Shown: piece by piece, positions 1-7,210 of the stretch | How the letters are laid out: every line of letters starts with the position of its first letter | Position numbering within the stretch: position 1 is the first letter of the stretch | From: an uncultured Lachnospiraceae bacterium | Lineage (GTDB): Bacteria > Bacillota > Clostridia > Lachnospirales > Lachnospiraceae | DNA: 12,361 bases | Direction: 5' to 3' | Assembly: GCA_910585075.1 (NCBI GenBank) | Contig: CAJUED010000041.1 | Location: forward strand, 1-12,361 | Program-made: the position numbers and the translations under genes | Notes under the pieces: model-generated | What the model saw: only the letters and a program-made list of their open reading frames with translations | Databases searched by the model: none | What the model was told of the DNA's origin: nothing

Positions 1-31
1 TACGACGTTTAACTCTTTTTGGCATTAACAT
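1..31 (-). CDS. rplP: Ribosomal protein L16, first codons only (partial)
   Basis: Only the start of this gene is in the window. Read on the minus strand, an ATG begins on the last A of the rpsC stop codon (TAATG, one-base overlap) and gives MLMPKRVKRR, the typical N-terminus of bacterial L16. A purine-rich Shine-Dalgarno (AGGAAGGGAG) lies inside the end of rpsC, about 9 nt upstream. L16 is a 50S subunit protein near the tRNA binding sites, and rplP follows rpsC in the canonical S10 operon, which supports the call despite only ten visible codons. The overlap suggests translational coupling to rpsC. Confidence 0.85.
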   Translation of the reverse strand, partial: MLMPKRVKRR

Positions 32-702
32 TATTTATCGCTCCCTTCCTGCACTGTCTTTTCTTCATTCTTCTTGGTAGGAAGTACTTCACCCTTGTAG
101 ATCCATACTTTTACACCCACTTTACCATAGGTTGTATCAGCTTCAGCGAATCCGTATTCAATATCGGCACGTAATGTCTGAAGCGGAATCGTTCCTTCGC
201 TGTAGAACTCTGTACGAGCCATATCCGCACCGCCCAGACGTCCTGAACAGGAAGTCTTGATACCCAGTGCGCCTGCCTTCATGGTTCTTCCCATGCAGGA
301 CTTCATGGCACGTCTGAAGGAAACACGGTTTTCAAGCTGCTGTGCAATGTTTTCCGCAACCAGCTGCGCATCCTTGTCAGGTCTCTTGATTTCCTTGATG
401 TCAACCAGTACTTTCTTTCCTGTCATCTTTGAAAGTTCTTTCTTGGTCACTTCGATTTCAGCGCCGCCCTTGCCGATTACCACACCGGGCTTAGCTGTAT
501 AAATGATGACTTTCACTCTGTCGGAAGCTCTCTCAATTTCAATCTTGGAAACTCCGGCACTGTATAATTTCTTTTTCAAGAATTTTCTGATGTCGTAGTC
601 TTCTACAAGGAAATCAGAAAAATCTGCTTCTGCGTACCATTTAGAATCCCAATCCTTAATAATACCGACTCTCAGGCCGTGAGGATTAACTTTCTGTCCC
701 AT
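31..702 (-). CDS. rpsC: 30S ribosomal protein S3
   Basis: The 223-residue product is a full-length S3, the 30S protein at the mRNA entry site. It starts MGQKVNPHGLR, the conserved S3 N-terminus. A type II KH RNA-binding domain covers roughly residues 40-110 and carries the GKGG loop at 77-80. The C-terminal S3 domain follows (about 115-200), and the tail is charged and Lys/Glu-rich, as is common in Firmicutes. The start lies 18 bp after the rplV stop, with a GAAGGAG ribosome binding site about 11 nt upstream. It is the eighth gene of the S10 operon here and overlaps rplP by one base. Nothing about it looks unusual. Confidence 0.98.
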   Translation of the reverse strand: MGQKVNPHGLRVGIIKDWDSKWYAEADFSDFLVEDYDIRKFLKKKLYSAGVSKIEIERASDRVKVIIYTAKPGVVIGKGGAEIEVTKKELSKMTGKKVLVDIKEIKRPDKDAQLVAENIAQQLENRVSFRRAMKSCMGRTMKAGALGIKTSCSGRLGGADMARTEFYSEGTIPLQTLRADIEYGFAEADTTYGKVGVKVWIYKGEVLPTKKNEEKTVQEGSDK

Positions 703-720
703 ATAATTCTCTGCTCCTTC

Positions 721-1125
721 CTATCTTTCATCCAGCACAATTGTGATATGGCTCATTCTCTTCTCGATCCTATAAGCTCTTCCCTGTGCCCTCGGTCTTA
801 CTCTTTTCATTGTAGGTCCCTTATTTGCATAACACTCTGCAATATAAAGGTGCTCCGGATTCGGATACTTTGTAGGGTCCTGACTGTGCAGATATTCAGC
901 ATTTGCACGAGCAGACTCTAATAATTTCTTGATGATGCTGGAAGCATATCTGGGGTTGTATTCCAAGATACCAAGCGCTGCTTCCACATCTTTGCCTCTG
1001 ATGGCATCTAATACGAAACATGCTTTCTGAACAGACACTCTTGCGTAAGATAACTTAGCGGAAGGTCTTGTGTCTTTCTGCGCATTTCTCTCTCTTTTAA
1101 TTTGGGATCTATGTCCTTTTGCCAT
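721..1125 (-). CDS. rplV: 50S ribosomal protein L22
   Basis: The 134-residue protein matches L22, which lines the peptide exit tunnel of the 50S subunit. Visible family features are the N-terminal segment AKLSYARVSVQKACFVLDAI, the middle helix with SARANAEY, and the C-terminal beta-hairpin region around GPTMKRVRPRAQGRAYRI (about residues 103-120) that reaches the tunnel; macrolide-resistance mutations map to that hairpin in other bacteria. It is longer than the 110-113 residues of E. coli or B. subtilis because of extra N-terminal residues, as seen in related Clostridia. The start is supported by GGAGG seven bases upstream. It sits between rpsS and rpsC. Confidence 0.97.
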   Translation of the reverse strand: MAKGHRSQIKRERNAQKDTRPSAKLSYARVSVQKACFVLDAIRGKDVEAALGILEYNPRYASSIIKKLLESARANAEYLHSQDPTKYPNPEHLYIAECYANKGPTMKRVRPRAQGRAYRIEKRMSHITIVLDER

Positions 1126-1141
1126 GATGAAACCTCCTATC

Positions 1142-1423
1142 TTATCTTACTTTAGACTTTTTCTCGTCTTTGCCATGTCCTCTATAGGTTCTGGTTGCAA
1201 CAAATTCACCGAGCTTATGTCCAACCATATCTTCCGTTACATATACAGGCACATGTTTTCTTCCGTCGTGTACTGCAAATGTGTGCCCCACAAAAGAGGG
1301 GAAGATTGTAGAACGACGGGACCAGGTCTTGATAACCTGCTTTTGTCCTGCTGCATTCATTGCATCTACTTTTTTCAGCAGACTTGCATCTGCAAAAGGT
1401 CCTTTTTTCAGTGATCTAGCCAT
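1142..1423 (-). CDS. rpsS: 30S ribosomal protein S19
   Basis: The 93-residue product is a standard-length S19, found in the head of the 30S subunit, where it pairs with S13 and contacts the A-site finger. The N-terminus MARSLKKGPFAD, the central WSRRSTIFPSFVGHTFAVHDGRKHVPV region and the C-terminal GHKLGEFVATRTYRGH are all family signatures. The ATG is preceded by AAGGAGGAG at good spacing. It lies between rplB (19-bp gap) and rplV (16-bp gap), as expected in the S10 operon. Confidence 0.98.
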   Translation of the reverse strand: MARSLKKGPFADASLLKKVDAMNAAGQKQVIKTWSRRSTIFPSFVGHTFAVHDGRKHVPVYVTEDMVGHKLGEFVATRTYRGHGKDEKKSKVR

Positions 1424-1442
1424 TTTCTTCTCTCCTCCTTAA

Positions 1443-2285
1443 TTATTTGATGGCCTTGCCGTCTCTTCTTCTTACGATCAGCTTGTTAGAAGCTTTTTTC
1501 TTCTTACGCGTCTTAAGACCAAGAGCAGGCTTGCCCCAAGGTGTGCTGGGACCCGGACGTCCGATACCAGTCTTACCTTCACCACCACCGTGAGGATGAT
1601 CGTTGGGGTTCATAACAGAACCGCGCACCGTAGGACGAATACCCATGTGACGCTTACGTCCTGCCTTACCAATCTTAATCAGGCTGTGATCGCCATTACC
1701 TACAACGCCAACTGTTGCTCTGCAGACAATGGGAACCATTCTCATTTCGCCGGAGGGAAGACGAAGTGTTGCATACTTTCCTTCCTTCGCCATAAGCTGA
1801 GCGCTGTTTCCTGCGGAACGCACCAGCTGGCCGCCCTTTCCGGGATATAATTCAACGTTGTGTACCTGTGTACCAACCGGGATAGCTGATAAAGGAAGAC
1901 AATTGCCAATCCTTACTTCTGCCTCAGGTCCGTTCATGACCTTCATGCCGTCTTTTAATCCTTCAGGAGCAATGATATATCTCTTTTCTCCGTCCACATA
2001 GGAGATTAAAGCGATATTCGCAGACCTGTTAGGGTCATATTCGATTCCAACTACAGTTCCGGGAACGCCGTCCTTGTTTCTCTTGAAATCTATGATTCTG
2101 TATTTTCTCTTTGCGCCGCCTCCGCGATGCCTTACCGTAATTTTACCCTGATTGTTACGACCGGAATTTTTCTTTAAGGAAACAACAAGTGATTTCTCAG
2201 GTGTGTCCTTTGTGATTTCAGCGAAATCAGAGCCGGTCATATTTCTTCTGGAAGGTGTATATGGGTTATATGTCTTAATTCCCAT
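1443..2285 (-). CDS. rplB: 50S ribosomal protein L2
   Basis: L2 is a core 50S protein needed for subunit joining and close to the peptidyl transferase centre. I place the start at the ATG giving MGIKTYNPYTPSRRNMTG (280 residues), because AAAGGAG lies 8 nt upstream. An in-frame TTG six codons earlier would put this ribosome binding site inside the gene. The N-terminal OB-like domain (about 40-120) contains RHRGGGAKR, and the C-terminal SH3-like domain carries the conserved NPNDHPHGGGEG stretch (about 226-237), whose histidine is linked to peptidyl transfer in E. coli. The Lys/Arg-rich tail is typical. An 86-bp gap with a GC-rich hairpin separates it from rplW. Confidence 0.97.
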   Translation of the reverse strand: MGIKTYNPYTPSRRNMTGSDFAEITKDTPEKSLVVSLKKNSGRNNQGKITVRHRGGGAKRKYRIIDFKRNKDGVPGTVVGIEYDPNRSANIALISYVDGEKRYIIAPEGLKDGMKVMNGPEAEVRIGNCLPLSAIPVGTQVHNVELYPGKGGQLVRSAGNSAQLMAKEGKYATLRLPSGEMRMVPIVCRATVGVVGNGDHSLIKIGKAGRKRHMGIRPTVRGSVMNPNDHPHGGGEGKTGIGRPGPSTPWGKPALGLKTRKKKKASNKLIVRRRDGKAIK

Positions 2286-2347
2286 GACTCTTTCTCCTTT
2301 CAAATCTCATTTCATATCGCACTTTCTTTGTGCATAGTTTCATCCAT

Positions 2348-2360
2348 GCCCCTGCGGGGC
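2348..2360 (-). other. GC-rich hairpin in the rplW-rplB gap
   Basis: GCCCC (2348-2352) and GGGGC (2356-2360) form a perfect 5-bp stem with a 3-nt loop just after the rplW stop codon. A weaker stem of GCAC/GTGC around a 7-nt loop follows towards rplB. No U-tract follows, so it does not look like an intrinsic terminator. It could be an RNA processing or stability element, or it may have no function. Confidence 0.35.
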
Positions 2361-2371
2361 CCTGGTCGTTT

Positions 2372-2671
2372 TTAAAGGCCTGTGAAGATTTCGATTTCTT
2401 TGCTGTCCTCAGTCAGCCATACGATTGCCTTTTTGGTCTTTGCGGTTCTGCCGAATGTCATACCGCGTCTTTTTACCTTTCCATCCATATTGATGGTATT
2501 TACTTTGGCAACCTTTGTTCCCTCAAACATTTTCTCAACAGCTTCTTTGATCATGCTCTTGTTTGCTTCGGGGTGAACAAAAAAAGTATATTTCTTCTCA
2601 CTCATGCCAGCCATACTTTTTTCAGTGATGACCGGTTTTAAGATTACGTCGTAGTATTGAATTGCTGCCAT
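2372..2671 (-). CDS. rplW: 50S ribosomal protein L23
   Basis: The 99-residue product has the usual length and pattern of L23, the 50S protein at the exit of the peptide tunnel that docks trigger factor and the signal recognition particle. The N-terminus YDVILKPVITEKSM is the family hallmark. The middle part, NKSMIKEAVEKMFEG followed by VAKVNTINMDGKVKRRG, matches the conserved helix and extended loop. Its ATG shares one base with the rplD stop (TAATG). GAGGAGG lies about 10 nt upstream inside rplD, which suggests coupled translation. Confidence 0.97.
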   Translation of the reverse strand: MAAIQYYDVILKPVITEKSMAGMSEKKYTFFVHPEANKSMIKEAVEKMFEGTKVAKVNTINMDGKVKRRGMTFGRTAKTKKAIVWLTEDSKEIEIFTGL

Positions 2672-3291
2672 TATGCATACACCTCCTCAATCTTGGCTAC
2701 CGCACCCTTTGTCAGAACCAGTGTATCGCCCTTCAGGATATCGTAAACATTGATTGTATTCACCTGTGTTGTCTTAACATCAGGAATATTTCTTGCAGAC
2801 AAAATAACCTTTTCATCATTGTCATCAAGTACAACCAATGCCTTGTTTACTTTCAGGTTATCCATAACCGCTTTAAATTTCTTTGTTTTGATTTCCTCAA
2901 ACTTAAGCTCGTCAACAACAATCAGCTTGCCGTTCTCCACTCTGCTTGTAAGGGCGGATTTAAGCGCCGCTTTCTTTTCCTTCTTATTAAGTTTAAAGGA
3001 ATAATCTCTGGGAACGGGTGCGAATACAACACCGCCGCCTGTCCACTGAGGTGATCTTGTTGAACCCTGTCTTGCATGACCGGTTCCTTTTTGCCTCCAG
3101 GGCTTTCTTCCGCCTCCGGAAACCTCAGAGCGTGTTTTTGCTTTCTGTGTTCCCTGGCGTTTATTTGCAAGCTGCTGCACAACCGCCATGTGTACCAGAT
3201 GCTCATTTACCTTAACACCAAATACAGCATCGTTTAATTCAAGTGTGCCAACTTCCTTGCCTTCCATATTATAAACAGCTACATTTGCCAT
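2671..3291 (-). CDS. rplD: 50S ribosomal protein L4
   Basis: The 206-residue product is L4, a 50S protein whose long basic loop reaches into the exit tunnel. The loop is visible as KTRSEVSGGGRKPWRQKGTG and GHARQGSTRSPQWTGGGVVF (about residues 52-90). The C-terminal part LVVLDDNDEKVILSARNI is also typical. In gamma-proteobacteria L4 represses its own S10 operon by binding the leader. Whether that happens here is unknown, but the structured region upstream of rpsJ makes it worth testing. The ATG has GGAGG nine bases upstream, and the gene overlaps rplW by one base. Confidence 0.97.
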   Translation of the reverse strand: MANVAVYNMEGKEVGTLELNDAVFGVKVNEHLVHMAVVQQLANKRQGTQKAKTRSEVSGGGRKPWRQKGTGHARQGSTRSPQWTGGGVVFAPVPRDYSFKLNKKEKKAALKSALTSRVENGKLIVVDELKFEEIKTKKFKAVMDNLKVNKALVVLDDNDEKVILSARNIPDVKTTQVNTINVYDILKGDTLVLTKGAVAKIEEVYA

Positions 3292-3319
3292 TTGAATGTT
3301 CCTCCTTTCATCCGTCAGC

Positions 3320-4000
3320 TTAAGCCATCTTTACGGCTTCTTTGATTGTTACCAGAGCTTTCTTAGGTCCGGGCACGGAGCCTTTAACCAAAAGAAGATT
3401 CTGCTCAGCATCCACTCTGACTACCTCGAGATTCTGTACGGTAACCTTTACGCAGCCCATATGGCCAGGCATCTTTTTGCCCTTAAATACACGGCTGGGT
3501 GAAGAACATGCACCGTTAGAACCCTGATGACGATGGAACTTGGAACCATGGGTCATGGGACCTCTGTGCTGTCCATGTCTCTTGATTGCGCCCTGGAATC
3601 CTTTACCTTTGGAAATAGCGGATGCATCAATCATGTCGCCTGCTTCAAACATATCAACTTTGATTTCGCTTCCAAGCGTGTAATCCTGAGCGTTCTCAAA
3701 CTTGAACTCTCTGACATATCTCTTGCAGGATACGCCTGCCTTGTCAAAATGTCCTTTCATAGCTTTGCCAACGCCATGTCTGTGGATAACTTCTTTCCTG
3801 CCGCTCTTGTCTTTGTTGGTGATTCTTTCTTTCTTGTCAACAAAGCCTACCTGAACTGCGCTGTAGCCGTCGTTTTCTACCGTCTTAACCTGCGTTACAA
3901 CACAAGGGCCGGCCTGAAGCACGGTTACGGGAATCAAAGTTCCATCCTCACTGAAGATTTGAGTCATTCCGACTTTTGTAGCTAAAATACCTTTTTTCAT
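3320..4000 (-). CDS. rplC: 50S ribosomal protein L3
   Basis: The 226-residue protein begins MKKGILATKVGMTQIF, the L3 signature, and contains the conserved central stretch KGKGFQGAIKRHG (about residues 130-142) and then GPMTHGSKFHRHQGS. The latter is the extension that approaches the peptidyl transferase centre. VFKGKKMPGHMG is the downstream family motif. It is about 15 residues longer than E. coli L3. L3 is one of the earliest proteins in 50S assembly. The start is set by GGAGG six bases upstream. It lies 70 bp after rpsJ, and that gap holds only a weak GGCC/GGCC hairpin. Confidence 0.97.
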   Translation of the reverse strand: MKKGILATKVGMTQIFSEDGTLIPVTVLQAGPCVVTQVKTVENDGYSAVQVGFVDKKERITNKDKSGRKEVIHRHGVGKAMKGHFDKAGVSCKRYVREFKFENAQDYTLGSEIKVDMFEAGDMIDASAISKGKGFQGAIKRHGQHRGPMTHGSKFHRHQGSNGACSSPSRVFKGKKMPGHMGCVKVTVQNLEVVRVDAEQNLLLVKGSVPGPKKALVTIKEAVKMA

Positions 4001-4070
4001 TTTTTACCTCCATTTGATTCTACAGCGGGCCTCGTTTGGGCCATACTAGTGTAAGGGGTTTCGATGAGAA

Positions 4071-4388
4071 TTATTTATTCTTCATCTTAATATCAATGTA
4101 CACACCTGCAGGCATCTCCAGTCTCTGCAATGCATCTACTGTCTTCGGTGTAGGTGTGATGATATCGATCAGTCTCTTGTGCGTTCTCTGTTCGAACTGC
4201 TCTCTGGAATCTTTGTATTTGTGAACCGCCCTTAAGATGGTAACCACTTCCTTCTTGGTAGGAAGGGGAACCGGTCCGCTTACCTGTGATCCATTCTTCT
4301 TAACTGTTTCGATGATTTTCTTGGCAGATGCATCAACCAGCTGATGATCATAAGCCTTGAGTGTGATTCTCATTACTTGACTTGCCAT
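4071..4388 (-). CDS. rpsJ: 30S ribosomal protein S10 (first gene of the operon)
   Basis: S10 is a 30S head protein that also serves in transcription antitermination as NusE. The chosen start gives MASQVMRITLKAYDHQLVD and 105 residues, close to the 102-103 of the family. A longer in-frame reading to 4451 adds a segment unlike S10, whereas AAGGAGG lies 11 nt before the ATG at 4388. Conserved elements are RITLKAYDHQLVD at the N-terminus, SGPVPLPTKKEVVTILR in the middle and KRLIDIITPTPKTVDALQRL near the C-terminus. It is the first gene after a long structured leader and a strong promoter, which fits the head of the S10 operon. Confidence 0.97.
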   Translation of the reverse strand: MASQVMRITLKAYDHQLVDASAKKIIETVKKNGSQVSGPVPLPTKKEVVTILRAVHKYKDSREQFEQRTHKRLIDIITPTPKTVDALQRLEMPAGVYIDIKMKNK

Positions 4389-4410
4389 AAAAAAAGCCGC
4401 CTCCTTTTCG

Positions 4411-4697
4411 CACTTTTTAAGATTTAAGTACGACAAGTGGTGACTGTACACTCCTCCGTGCGTGTCATGCTCCCTCAGAAGATATGGCGCAGTTTTCTGC
4501 GCATCTTGACGGTGCTTTGCTTAACGCCCGTGTTTCTGCCTTGCTCGGCAGACAATATGTTTGTACAGTGACTTGCCGTCAGGTTCTTAGGCCTGGTGTT
4601 TACCAGCCTCTTGACATTCGCTCCACGGAAAACCTGCAATGTCTTTCGGCAATGCAGCAACCTCGCGCTTCATCGCTATCATGCCACAGCACTTTGT
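4411..4697 (-). ncRNA. Long structured leader RNA upstream of rpsJ
   Basis: About 300 nt separate the predicted transcription start (near 4692) from rpsJ, with no credible coding frame. The region holds several strong stems: 4613-4618 with 4638-4643 (6 bp); 4589-4597 with 4602-4609 (8 bp, one bulge, 4-nt loop); 4535-4540 with 4547-4552 (6 bp, 6-nt loop); and 4479-4492 with 4497-4507 (6+5 bp, 4-nt loop, 3-nt bulge). Long-range pairs 4507-4512/4576-4581 (6 bp) and 4443-4450/4562-4569 (8 bp) cross each other, so they are either a pseudoknot or alternatives. The ends also complement one another (4685-4697 with 4433-4442). It could be a ribosomal-protein-binding leader or a separate structured RNA. 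I cannot assign it to a named family from sequence alone. Confidence 0.6.
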
Positions 4698-4747
4698 AGT
4701 ATACATGATGAAATGACGGATTGCAAGTACTTTTTTTATTTTTTTTG
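4698..4747 (-). promoter_or_regulatory. Strong sigma-A promoter of the S10 operon with A-tract UP element
   Basis: On the minus strand, TTGCAA (-35, 4721-4726) and TATACT (-10, 4698-4703) are separated by exactly 17 bp. Immediately upstream of the -35 there are two runs of A broken by one T (about 4731-4747), an arrangement like the UP element bound by the RNA polymerase alpha C-terminal domain. This is what a highly expressed ribosomal operon would be expected to have. The predicted start of transcription is about 4690-4693. Confidence 0.8.
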
Positions 4748-4764
4748 GTGATTACACGTGATTA
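4748..4764. repeat. Direct repeat GTGATTA with 10-bp period upstream of the S10 promoter
   Basis: GTGATTA occurs at 4748-4754 and again at 4758-4764, separated by CAC. The 10-bp period places both copies on the same face of the helix, just upstream of the A-tract. This is the geometry of a tandem activator site, but no regulator is indicated by the sequence and a chance repeat is possible. Confidence 0.35.
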
Positions 4765-4812
4765 TGCGCAGCCGGATTTATTTGATATTTAAAAGATCTT
4801 TCAGCGCCTTCC

Positions 4813-4849
4813 GAATGGAGAGGCCCAACCACACGGAGCCTTTCCATTC
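4813..4849 (-). terminator. Hairpin after the oxidoreductase operon, possible weak terminator
   Basis: GAATGGA and TCCATTC (4813-4819 with 4843-4849) pair perfectly. After one mismatch, AGGC pairs with GCCT inside, leaving a 13-nt loop. It lies about 40 bp after the stop of the alpha-beta gene on the same strand. The U-tract is poor: the first TTTT comes about 20 nt later. It may therefore be an inefficient or factor-dependent terminator or an mRNA-stabilising hairpin. On the plus strand the mismatch becomes a G-U pair, but no plus-strand gene ends here. Confidence 0.4.
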
Positions 4850-4885
4850 ACAGGCTGTTATAGATATGATTTTTTCCTTACATTA

Positions 4886-7210
4886 TTATAGGACAGGGTT
4901 TTCAGACATAGCCTTTAAGCGGTTGAAACGTGTGTCCACTTCCTGCTGTAAATCCCTTACAATGTCTGCATAAGCTTCTTTCTGTAAATGCTTCGTCCTC
5001 CCCATCATGTTAAGCCAGTCCAGAACAGGAACCTTTTTGCCTGTTGCTTCAGGGTCGTAGCTTAAGGTGGTTTTCCCTTTTTCGATTTCGTAAAGGGGGA
5101 AGTAACAGCAGTCCACCGCTTTTTCAATTACTTTCCGCTCTGTGGCCGGTTTGTCATTCCAGTTTAAGGGACAGGCGGACAGGGCCTTTACATAAGCGGT
5201 GCCTGTTGTGTTTGCATAGTAGGACGCTTTTGCCGCTTTTTTGATAAAATCCATGGGATTGGATTCCGCCACGGTTGCCACGTAGGGGATGCCTGTGGCG
5301 GCCATAATCCGGGGCATGTCCTTGTGAAAAAAGGTTTTCCCGTACTGCTCTTTTCCCACATGGGAGGTGGCGCTCCTTGCCCCTTTTGGCGTGGAGTAGG
5401 ACAGCTGGTAGCCTGTGTTCATGTAGCCTCCGTTGTCATACTCAAACAAAATCAGTCTGTGGCCCCGCAGGGCGGTTCCAAGAGCCGATCCCATGCCGAT
5501 ATCCATGCCGCCGTCCCCGCTTACCATAATAAATATGATGTCTCCCGGCGGGATTTCTCCTTTTTTCTGCTTTCGGTAACAGATTTCTGCAATTCCGCTC
5601 AAGGTGGCCGCTCCGTTTTGGAACAGATTGTGCAGGAAGGGTACTTTGAAACTGGTACGGGGGTAGGCTGTTGTCACAATCATGCCGCATCCTGTCTGGA
5701 ATAAAAGTACCACAGGGTTTTCGATTGCCCGAAGCAGCAGATTCACGTTCACAGGTATGCCGCATCCCGGGCAGGCGCCGTGGCCCGGGGCTAGACGCTT
5801 GGGGATAGCCGCAGTTGCGTTTAAAGTGCCCCCGGTCACCTGGATTTTTCCATCTTTTTCTTCCACCTTCGTGGCATTAAGTTGTATTCTGTCGGCAGTC
5901 AGCGGTGCAAAGAAGTTGCCTGCTTCTCCGGTCAGACCTTCCTCCATCGGCCCTCCTGAATGATTTCCCGCCGGGTTTTCGCCTTTTGTGACGCCGTAGT
6001 AGGCAAAGTCCGGTGTGTCCGGATTTTCCGCCCACTCTATCATTTTAATTGCGTCCTCTACAAAGAAATCCTTGCCGCCAAGACCGTATATCAGACTTTT
6101 TATGCGCTGTGCTCCGTACATGCCGTTGCCATGCACATCACGATTGTCAGCGTTGCTATGGCCATTGCCGCTGCCGCCGGCCCTCTGCAATGCCGCCCTC
6201 ACTTCCAGAGACAGATTCCCGCCCCCTGCACCGTAGCTGTCCTGGCGGTCCGCCACCAACAGGGTTTTTGCATTTCTGCAATAAGAAGCTATCTCCTCAT
6301 AAGGGAAAGGGCGCAGGGTGTGAAGGGTCAGCACCCCGGCTTTTTTCCCCTGAGCGCGCAAAGCATCAATCCCCTCCAATGCGGTGTCATAGGAGGAACC
6401 CAGCAAAAGCAACAGGGTATCCGCGTCCTCCCACTGATATCCTTCCACCTTCTGATAATTTCGACCGGATAATTCCCCGTACTCGGCAAAAAGCTCCGGC
6501 AGAAGCCCGTCCGCCTTCTCCATGGCAAGGTACAGCTGATATCTGTTGTTGATCAAATCCGGCTCGTTCATGTAGGAGCCCACCGTGATCGGATGTTCCA
6601 AATCCAGAAAAGGATATTCTTTCTTTTTTTCTCCGATAAAATCTCGGACCACTTCATCACTCTCAAAACGAAGACACCGCCTTTTCTGATGGCTGGTGAA
6701 AAAGCCGTCGTAAGCTACCGCCACAGGCAGGCGTACCGCCTCCGCAAGCTTTAATGCAATCAAGTTAAAATCGTATACCTCCTGCACGGAATGGGCAAAA
6801 AGAATGGGCCAGCCTGCATTCAGCATAAACATAATATCGCTGTGGTCGCCCTTGATGGAAAGAGGGCCGGATACGGTTCTGCACACCACATTCATGACCA
6901 TGGGGTACCGTGTCCCTGACTGGACGGGAAACTGCTCTATGGCATACAAAAGACCGTTGGCACTGGTGGCGTTTATCACCCTGCCGCCGCCCACGGAAGC
7001 ACCGTAGCAGATACCCGCCGCGCTATGCTCTCCCTCGGCGGCAATCATGATAAGGTCCGTCTCTCCGTTTGCCCGCATGATATCCAGATTTTCCGCAATC
7101 TGAGTGGAAGGGGTGATGGGATAATATCCCATCAGGTCATAGCCAATCTGTTTCACGGCCATTGCCGCCATCTCGTTTCCGCTTGCATACTCCATCTGCT
7201 GTTTTTCCAC
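4886..7210 (-). CDS. 2-oxoacid (probably pyruvate):ferredoxin oxidoreductase, fused alpha-beta subunits
   Basis: A 774-residue PorA-PorB fusion catalysing CoA-dependent oxidative decarboxylation of a 2-oxoacid, with electrons going to ferredoxin. The alpha part (about 1-395) shows YPITPSTQIAE (30-40), EGEHSA (59-64), ATSANGL and DHSDIM (122-127). The beta part (about 470-774) has GHGACPGCG with Cys480 and Cys483, Cys508 and Cys680 as likely 4Fe-4S ligands. GDGG starting at 565 and Asn593 in YDNGGYMNTG form a thiamine diphosphate/Mg motif. A Gly/Asn/His-rich insert lies at about 345-363, and a linker (about 405-465) joins the halves. The start is GTG, overlapping the gamma-delta stop (TAGTG), with GGAAGGGGG upstream; an ATG five codons later lacks a ribosome binding site. 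Pyruvate is the likeliest substrate, but branched 2-oxoacids cannot be excluded. Confidence 0.9.
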   Translation of the reverse strand: MEKQQMEYASGNEMAAMAVKQIGYDLMGYYPITPSTQIAENLDIMRANGETDLIMIAAEGEHSAAGICYGASVGGGRVINATSANGLLYAIEQFPVQSGTRYPMVMNVVCRTVSGPLSIKGDHSDIMFMLNAGWPILFAHSVQEVYDFNLIALKLAEAVRLPVAVAYDGFFTSHQKRRCLRFESDEVVRDFIGEKKKEYPFLDLEHPITVGSYMNEPDLINNRYQLYLAMEKADGLLPELFAEYGELSGRNYQKVEGYQWEDADTLLLLLGSSYDTALEGIDALRAQGKKAGVLTLHTLRPFPYEEIASYCRNAKTLLVADRQDSYGAGGGNLSLEVRAALQRAGGSGNGHSNADNRDVHGNGMYGAQRIKSLIYGLGGKDFFVEDAIKMIEWAENPDTPDFAYYGVTKGENPAGNHSGGPMEEGLTGEAGNFFAPLTADRIQLNATKVEEKDGKIQVTGGTLNATAAIPKRLAPGHGACPGCGIPVNVNLLLRAIENPVVLLFQTGCGMIVTTAYPRTSFKVPFLHNLFQNGAATLSGIAEICYRKQKKGEIPPGDIIFIMVSGDGGMDIGMGSALGTALRGHRLILFEYDNGGYMNTGYQLSYSTPKGARSATSHVGKEQYGKTFFHKDMPRIMAATGIPYVATVAESNPMDFIKKAAKASYYANTTGTAYVKALSACPLNWNDKPATERKVIEKAVDCCYFPLYEIEKGKTTLSYDPEATGKKVPVLDWLNMMGRTKHLQKEAYADIVRDLQQEVDTRFNRLKAMSENPVL

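Noticed and set aside
2348..2360. Intrinsic terminator inside the ribosomal operon
   Set aside because: The hairpin is short and has no U-tract, and the operon continues with good coupling on both sides.
3527..3985. Plus-strand open frame of 152 codons opposite rplC
   Set aside because: It is the antisense of a well-supported ribosomal gene, has no ribosome binding site, and its protein shows no recognisable pattern.
4389..4451. N-terminal extension of rpsJ
   Set aside because: The added residues are unlike S10, and the ribosome binding site lies between the extended start and the accepted ATG.
4475..4660. Possible leader peptide upstream of rpsJ on the minus strand
   Set aside because: The frame needs a TTG start without a ribosome binding site and runs through the strongest stems of the leader, so RNA structure explains the region better.
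5960..6552. Two long plus-strand frames opposite the alpha-beta oxidoreductase
   Set aside because: They lie antisense to conserved PorA coding sequence, overlap one another, and read as Cys/Pro/Arg-rich shadow translations.
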